NCBI GenBank assembly: GCA_900708905.1
Contig: CAADRB010000009.1
Coordinates: forward strand, 2,148,816-2,212,815
Direction: 5' to 3'
DNA length: 64,000 nucleotides
Source: Hymenolepis diminuta
Lineage: Eukaryota > Platyhelminthes > Cestoda > Cyclophyllidea > Hymenolepididae
Shown here: positions 56,561 to 64,000 of the stretch, one piece after another
Layout of the letters: the number at the start of each line of letters is the position of its first letter
How positions within the stretch are numbered: position 1 is the stretch's first letter
Made by a program: the position numbers and the translations under genes
The notes under the pieces: model-generated
The model's database searches: none
What the model was told of the DNA's origin: nothing
Seen by the model: the letters and a program-made list of their open reading frames with translations, nothing else

Positions 56561-59500
56561 CAAAGCTATTATTCATAATTCCAAAAGTGCTTGAACATTT
56601 TATTTATATTTGATTTATGTAGAATGTTTCAAGCTCTATAACCATTTAGAACTACTAGATCTCAACAAACTCGAAATATCTGTGAGTAAGTAATATTTTT
56701 ACCAAAATTAAAAGAATATAATATTTACCATTCTTCGCTTCATATCATGGCAGTGGATTTCAATATTTTAAAATTAAATAATTAAATTATGATCATATAA
56801 TAGGGAATTGTATATTATTAAAAACAAATATTCTCCTATTGACTTAACTTAAGTCAATAATATCACTAAATTTTGGGATGTTTTATAGATATAAAATGGT
56901 ATGTAATTTGTTATAGTTCCCTCGCGCTCTGACTCAGGGGCTTGCTCAGTCTGTTTATTAGCACCTACTGACTCATACTTCCGCTCTAACTGTCAATTTC
57001 CCGTCAATGAACAAAGAAAGCGGAACCTGTCAATCGCCTTATCATACCTCATTGCGTCTGCTTCTAACAATTCCGGATTGCCCTCTCTCAGTACCGATGC
57101 TTTCCTCTTAATTCCTCCTCATGCCTTCCCACTTGTCTAATACATGCTTATCTATCCCCAGATCTTGAATTCCTCGCTCATTAAAGGCTGTTTCCTATTA
57201 GTCTTAAGGAGATCATTAGGTCTAGGAGGGGATATGTAGCCTAGTTGGGACCGACTGGGATTGGAACTACCTTGTCAACAAACTTATTATGTCACTGAAT
57301 GATTTATCGCAAAGAATTTTAAATTTGACCACCCTATTGCAGACAGATTTTATTTTAACTTGTCTGCAAACGAACTATTTTTCCGAGATAAGACCGATGG
57401 ACGAAAGATGGGAGAAGAGTTTGTGTCAAACTATTTCCAGGTGTCTACAGGATACCTTCGTTCTAATAATTAGAGCTACTTCTTCAAGTAGCACATAGCG
57501 TATTGAATCACTTAAAAAACTAAATCAGTAAAGCCAATTCAGAATTTTGATTAATAATTTTTCAACATTCATTTTGAGTAAGACTTATCAATTTCATGCG
57601 AAATTTCACATAATAATGTCTGTTTGTTAAAAGATCGATAATTATGAAGAATTTTGATAAATATCAATCAAACAGGATTTAGACAACGGCGAAAGAGTTT
57701 CCCGTTGCTATTAAAGGACACACCGATGATGACCTACAAAACGATTACTTCCCCCTTCTAATATTGTTATTTTTTTCCTTTAAAATGATATTCCTTGTCT
57801 TAATTTATATTGACTCATAGCTCCCTAAATCGAGAGATGGGAGCGGTAATACTGAAATGATTTATACTTGGCTGACTCTTCTGCTATTAGATGAGTTTAA
57901 AACGATTTGTGAATTGGGCGATTTTGTAAATACAGACAAATACAGATCTCTTTAAACGCACATCCAGGTAGAATAATCTTATATGTATCAAATTCCGAAG
58001 ATGTTGTAATTTAAATAGGCTCTAGTTCCAACTCGGAAAATGTTGTTTACGGGAGAGAAACTTTCAGATTTTTCTCTTTCCCTCCCTAGGAGAACTATTT
58101 TAGGTACTATGCATATCATATCTATGCCACAACTTTATAATCAAATAAATTTATTTGACTGTAATTAATGCCACTTAGACTATTCTAACTATTATTATCA
58201 TTTTCAATTATTAACGAACATATCAAATTATATAAAAAATTTGAGCAGCAGTTTTTATTATTTTATTTAAAATTTATAGCCCTGGATTGGGCTAATGAAA
58301 CAGCGGCTTTTTTCAAAAAAACCTTTCGAAGGGATTCTCTTTTAACCCCATTTTAATTTTCGGGAAGACATTCTGCCATTCTTCTCTTTTATAAGTCATT
58401 AAGCAACTCGAAATCTGTCACTGGAAGTCTTTTTTAATCATCACGCCTGGGGTGCACCTTGATAATGTAGAGTATCACTTTCATTACCTCGAAAATTGCA
58501 TGCTTTTAACACGTTCATATTTTATCGTTTTCGCAAATTTAATTTTTGATGCCTTCGAAACTACCCGGATTCACATCTTCAAGTACTTATAATAGCATAA
58601 TGAATAATCAGTTTTCCCCTGAATATTTACTACCTCGTTTCATTTAGCGTTTATCTATTTGAACTTTCCTTTTTTTATTTTGAGATTATTTCTAATTTCA
58701 ATGAATCTTTAGCAAATGTTGTTTCTAAGAAGGACCAGAAGGGAGATCATGTGGACATTTTAAAACCTTTCACCTTATAATCAAGGGTAGACAAAATGAA
58801 ATACTTAAATTTTGTTCATGAGAATAAGAAGACTCCTAGAGCTGAAAATTTCATTCTCGTCCCTTTCCCCTTTGTAGGGATATTTGAAAGCCAATATGAA
58901 ACAGTTGCACAGAATTCAAAATTCATGAGCGAAGATTCACATTTTCGCTATCATACATTTTATAAATTAACATGGTTAGAAAGCGGGTAAATAGTAGAGG
59001 CTGATAAAATATGAAGTTAATCCTATATTTTGAAATAGCCGGTTCTATGATTTTTGCTATTTTCAATAGGTATTCAATCTTCCGATTCATATTTTTGCAT
59101 TCTCATTTTCAAAAAGAGTTCTTACTTTCTCAGAAAGTGAAAGTTACCAGTAAAGTTATTTCGCTTATCTAAACCCACTAAGGCGCCAGGATCATAAAGA
59201 TACTTGCACTGGAATAAAGCCAAAGATTAAATATTCCATTCAAATTCTTGAGAAATAAATGAATTCTAAAATATTAGGAGAATAGTTTAATGTTGCCTGA
59301 AGATAAGTTATTTTATGAAGGTAGTGCGTCTAATTATGTGCCATAAAGTCATTCGTGGGCGATTGGACCCTAAAAGATTTATGCAATTTTCAGCAAAGTA
59401 AAAGGTCCAATTTGCAACTTTAAATAGCAACTATTAAATGCTTCCTTTGATAGTTGCAAAATGTCCAGTTCTCAAAAAGGAGATAAAATTAAACTATCCC

Positions 59501-61974
59501 ATAACCGAAATTCAATCGCTATATTAATTTCATATATAGTCTCAAAATTTAATAAAAACTGCTTATTAATCTGGATTTATTTTTAAATAATAACTCCCTT
59601 TTTCTGGAGAGCATCACTCCGCCCTATTCAAGGTGCCTTAAGATGGTGTAGTTTATAGGTAGATCTCTTATTTCGAAAGAATTATTTTAGAGGAGTGGAG
59701 TTATATCTTCCTGCAGTTTCAATATTGTTAACATATCACGATGTCCTTTTAGACTCTCGACTTCCTACTCAACCCTTCATTTTGTAAACAATTTTTGATT
59801 AAAAGTGCTAATCGGTCCAATCATTAAAATTGGCTGTCAAATGGCCTATTGTTAAGAAAGGCATGATTAGCACCTTGGCTTTTTTCAGCATGAACTTATC
59901 AGTTTGCCAGTCTTTTAAATAATTGAACTGTATATGCATCTCAATGTGTGTTAATGGATGTAAAATTTTGTCAACGGTGTAATTGGATATTCAACTCGCA
60001 AGCCCTCTGAACGATATTTCTAGTAATGCCTACGAATGACTGCCTAATCGGTTAATTCATTATCTTCTTTCATTTCTTCCTCAAGTTATAAAAAGATAAT
60101 TTTTGCTTTTACCATTGTTAACATTAATGCGCCTCCAGTTGCAATACTTTGACAGTTCCATATGCGTTTTCTTCTTTTTGCTGAATAAGTTAATCTAAAT
60201 ACGTAAATTAATGAGGTTAAACGTTAACTTAACAAGGAGAAAAATGATTTCAAATCATATCATGGGGAGAGGGAATCGCTAAAGGAATTGTTTACTGGGT
60301 TATTGTCATATCAAATTTTGTTCCATAAGCATATAACAAACTCCATTTGTGGGCATAAAATAATTATCTTTTATTTATTTATAAAGCTACCATCAAGTAT
60401 ACGAGTGGGACGATTCAATGCATGACTATTAAGGTTTAAAATTTGCATTAGAGTATAGGAAATATCATCTAAAGAGTTTGAGGTATGTTCTGATACACAG
60501 CTGGTGATTATACTCTGCAATTTCCTACTATTTTCGGGTATTTATTGAAATAAAACGTCTGTAACATTCAAAAACTGGATTCAAGTTATATCAAAAGTCG
60601 CACAACGATGGACTAGCATCGAATTTAATATCAGAATTGGGGTTGATATTCTGATGAATTAAACCCATTTAATAAACAAATACGATTCGGACACAAAGAT
60701 TTAAAGCTCTGAATGTTACAATTTCCAAATAACATATGAAGTGAGCTTCAGTTGCAGTTTGTGCCTCTTTGTCATTAGCATCTTCAGGATACTTGAGGAG
60801 TTCGTTTCTGTTAGAGAATAGTTTTCAAGAACACCGAAGGATAATCGTTATAATTTTCACGAAAGGGTATTTGAATTCTCTCGAATTTTCATGGCAAAAT
60901 ATTTCATAATACGGCTCTAATTTGTTTGATTATGGATGGAATCTGATATCTGAGATCGTGCAAGTTAAAAATGGATGGTTGCTTCACTCCTGTCTTTATT
61001 TTAGAAAAACGTTCATCCAGTATAAGGTAAAAATTACAGTTTATCTACCCTGGTATTTCGTCTACCCAAAACCATCTAGAAATTGGGCATTTGAATTCGT
61101 TTCTTTCTTAATGTCTACTTAACTTGGCAGTCTGCGAAATAGAAACCGACTATTAATCTTCAGGAAAATAGTTTTGGCTACCACTTCACATTGATTCATT
61201 TCTATGTTTTAAGCACTGTTAAAGCTTCTTGCATCATGATTTTAGCATGCAAAGTATACGAAAACAGTTAATTCATAATTGCATTGCTTATAAATCTTTA
61301 TCAGAGCTGATTTTTTAAATTAATGCTAAAATTTACAAAGATGGAAATTGGACTGATCATTCACAAAGAAATGGAAAAGAAAATTTCTCGTCAAATGTCA
61401 TCCTTTCACCCGCATCAGAATAACTGTCCAATATTTGACTGGAATGTTCGACGATACCGATTTTTCCATTTTTGCCCACTCTAGCAAAATATTAGAATAT
61501 ATTATAACTCTGAACAGTGCTATTATTACTAAAATAATTGTTATTATTCAAATCAGTAGAATTTACCGACAGATCAATATGCACTTGACACAGCATTCAT
61601 TCCTAAAATTTAAACTTGGAATAAAAGGATATGAAATTTTGAACAATATTTCTTAAGTAAAAGTGTATTGCCTAAATTCAGAAAAACAATCCAATTAAGA
61701 ATGATTCGGATAATATTCTTACTTAATCCGCAATTACCACTCGATCTTCCATAAAATATCCCTTCTAAAATCGCCAAGAATAAAACTGCCTAAAATTTTG
61801 CTTTCTCCTGAGTAAAATTTGTGATAAGTGTATGTTCATTTCTAATTGAGACAGTGCTAGCGCAGGTAAACGGAGTGCATTTTGCTAATTTGAGTTTACC
61901 TTATTGAGTTCCGTTGACTTAAAAAAATTTTCTTTCATCTCTAGTATGTAATAGCTGAAAGTTGGGGAATACCA

Positions 61975-62070
61975 TATAAGATCATTTGCCTTCTCAACCA
62001 TTGGGAGAAAAAAATGAAGTTAAGCGGCAAGACCGGCCATCCTTAATTGATGTCCATTGCTTCTCATAAT
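61975..62070 (-). repeat. dispersed repeat, right arm of an inverted pair
   Basis: On the minus strand it reads GAAGCAATGGACATCAATT AAGGATGGCCGGTCTTGCCG. Its outer part (GAAGCAATGGACATCAATT) also recurs at 54634-54652. Confidence 0.7.
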
Positions 62071-63730
62071 TAAAAATTTTTCAATTTTTGTCATTATTGT
62101 GAGTAATAATAATGTTCTTTCACATATGATATATAAATTTATCTTTCTCCACTACATATTTCACGTATCTAACAGATGACCATCAAATCCTTAATAAATC
62201 TTAATCTATTTTTAAAATTCAACGAAAAGTTTCGTTTAAAGGTCAAGTAAATGTCCAGACCATTGACATTAAAAAATGTTTTGCACCGACTTCATCTTTA
62301 ACGTTAAAATACACACTTCAAAATTCCAAAGCTTGGACGAGATCTAATCCTCATGAACCTGTTTCTAACCTTTAAAACATTTAATTTTTAAATGGGTTCC
62401 AATAGTGTATAAGCGTGATGATAGCCTAAAAGTTTCTCCAAACTCATGGGTCGAAGTGTTTCTCATAAACTAAGATGAATATCTAATCAAATCAATGGAC
62501 TTTATTGATTAGGTGGGATCTATAATTTTTCTTCCGAAGGGGATTGGTATTTATGTATTATTTTAAAGTTATGAGTTTGTAAATAATAAGCCTTGTTACT
62601 TCCAGGAAATAGTATGTGGCTAAACCAGCGAACAAATTCATGTTCCCAAGCTGGTTCAAGAGTTGAAATTTTATCTAATCCCAGCTTGAAATTCCATGCT
62701 TAATATATTGCATTATGTTGGATCACCTCCAAAACTAATCTCGTGAAAAGATCAATTGCAGTTTTAATTATAGAAGTGGCCTGAATTGGGAGATTTTTAT
62801 CTGTCAATATACATTTACCTTTACGGCTAAGCAATGACTTATCTTGAGTTCGTGCGTTTATTCTTCCTTAAGTCTTCATTTCTTGAAATATTTGAGGTTC
62901 TTTTATTTTGATTAAGCTTATAATAAAATTTTCCCTGCCTTTACAAAGATTTGCCTTAGTGTATTTATTTTGACAGGTATTTCGCAAATCAGTTCAAATT
63001 TATCTGATGCTGTAAGACGCATATATATGAAACTACATAAATATATAAGCCGCGGCAATCGTGCTTATTCCATTTCCATATCAGCAGAGCAATTTGAGTC
63101 TTTAACCACCGCCTTTAAATTAATATAAACAGTTATTGTGAAGGTGTGCTATATAGAATTTTCTCATAATATCCTAGGAATTATCGTCGCCTTTGATGCT
63201 CATAAATGTTAATGTCGGTCTGTAGAATCAATAAGATCATATATAGCTAAATATTAATTTTTTCAACACTTCAGTTAAATTTTACCTATTCTTGAGGTAG
63301 AGTTTCCTTGCAAGTGCTATGCAAGGAACATCTTAGCTTGTATATAACTACTCTTCGGCCATCGAAATCCCGTTTTATTAGCACTTTTCAGGGTGGTGGG
63401 CTAAATATTACAAAAAATTACACTTTCCCAAATATATCCTTTCCCAGAAAGTGTTTTATGACATATTTTTACGTGTATATCGTCTTTGAGGAAAATATCA
63501 AAGCGATTTAGTGATATGGAGATTATTAAAATCTTCTTTGTCTGATGGAGCTGTAGCTATTTTAGCATATCTCATTGAAATTATGTCATATCTTCGAAGA
63601 TAGAGGTAATGTATCCTCCTCCCATCAATGTAAACTTATTTTCATACGAAATAGGCAGTATGCTATATATTACGTTAAAAAAACACTAATTTAAGGTCAG
63701 TCAGGTAGTGTTCTACGTGATGTATAACCC

Positions 63731-63949
63731 ATGCCCAATCCCAATACTAGATATAGGCAGTATTACTGGGTCAAGGCATTGTGGTATTTGCCCTTAAGCA
63801 TGTATGAACATCGTGACCAGAGCGAGGCCTGGTCCTTTGCCGCTGTGCACTGGCTTATCATTAGTCACGTCTACAGCTGTTGCAGACGCAAAGCAGCTGC
63901 AAATGGTGCATCACATCTTCCTTTCTCCTATTGTGGCATTTATATGTGA
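63731..63949 (+). CDS. possible exon or repeat-borne frame, unassigned
   Basis: A 72-codon frame in a locally GC-richer segment, with a protein-like composition (QYYWVKALWYLPLSMYEHRD). I do not recognise it. No splice partner is visible before the window ends, so it may be chance or part of a repeat. Confidence 0.15.
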   Translation: MPNPNTRYRQYYWVKALWYLPLSMYEHRDQSEAWSFAAVHWLIISHVYSCCRRKAAANGASHLPFSYCGIYM

Positions 63950-64000
63950 GCCGTATGTGGCTAATTTATAATGATTTACAGAACACAAAGTTAGTCATTT

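Larger units (their letters stand above)
54276..64000. other. AT-rich intergenic DNA, no gene recognised
   Basis: Apart from the SINE-like copy at 56375-56560, it holds a C-rich segment at 55510-55690 that includes CAATAAAGCTATCTTTG (LTR-like), a GC-richer pyrimidine-rich block at 56920-57250, an inverted repeat pair (54870-54925 / 61975-62070), and one protein-like frame at 63731-63949. Confidence 0.5.

Noticed and set aside
48618..64000. A third protein-coding gene in the right-hand 15 kb
   Set aside because: Frames are short and AT-biased, without conserved motifs or phase-compatible splice sites; only the weak frame at 63731-63949 was kept as a possibility.

Overview
The window is eukaryotic, AT-rich and split into introns. 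It comes from an invertebrate metazoan, most likely a parasitic flatworm such as a large-genome tapeworm. That guess rests on the mix of very long and very short introns, many decayed mariner-type and SINE-like repeats, and invertebrate-like SERCA and PTP sequences; no species can be read from the sequence. Two protein-coding genes are clear.

Layout. (1) 1-627 is the C-terminal half of a decayed mariner transposon, cut at window base 1. (2) 2077-23887, + strand: seven exons of a cytoplasmic protein tyrosine phosphatase whose catalytic domain most resembles PTPN9/MEG2. Its first exons appear to lie left of the window. Introns of 5-6 kb are full of SINE-like and LTR-like repeats, and one holds a second decayed Tc1/mariner-type element (20753-21688). 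(3) 23888-33298: mostly intergenic, with a decayed spliced gene at about 29.8-31.8 kb. (4) 33299-42236, - strand: a complete or nearly complete SERCA Ca2+-ATPase gene in 13 coding positions. (5) 42237-47216: the upstream side of SERCA with a GC-richer, promoter-like block. (6) 47217-48615: a full-length but broken mariner with TA target-site duplications, interrupted by a 70-N assembly gap. (7) 48616-64000: no gene recognised; very AT-rich, with SINE and other dispersed repeats.

Main result. Between SERCA exons 10 and 12 there are two tandem exons of identical length (119 nt), identical phase (0 in, 2 out) and homologous sequence, 85 bp apart. Both encode the second half of the luminal L7/8 loop plus transmembrane helix M8. 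Splicing both together would break the frame, so they look like mutually exclusive alternative exons. Both keep the two loop cysteines (12 residues apart, as in vertebrate SERCA), the M8 calcium-ligand glutamate and every residue of M8. They differ at 8 of the first 18 positions and change the charge of the loop. The same gene also shows a possible alternative C-terminus (splice versus read-through into a hydrophobic tail, at the position used by vertebrate SERCA1/2), an 18-nt microexon, and one intron whose apparent 3' end is GG instead of AG.

The two genes converge: the PTP runs rightward and SERCA leftward, with their 3' ends facing each other across about 9.4 kb. PTP acts on phosphotyrosine proteins; SERCA refills the ER with calcium. 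Nothing in the sequence links the two functionally.
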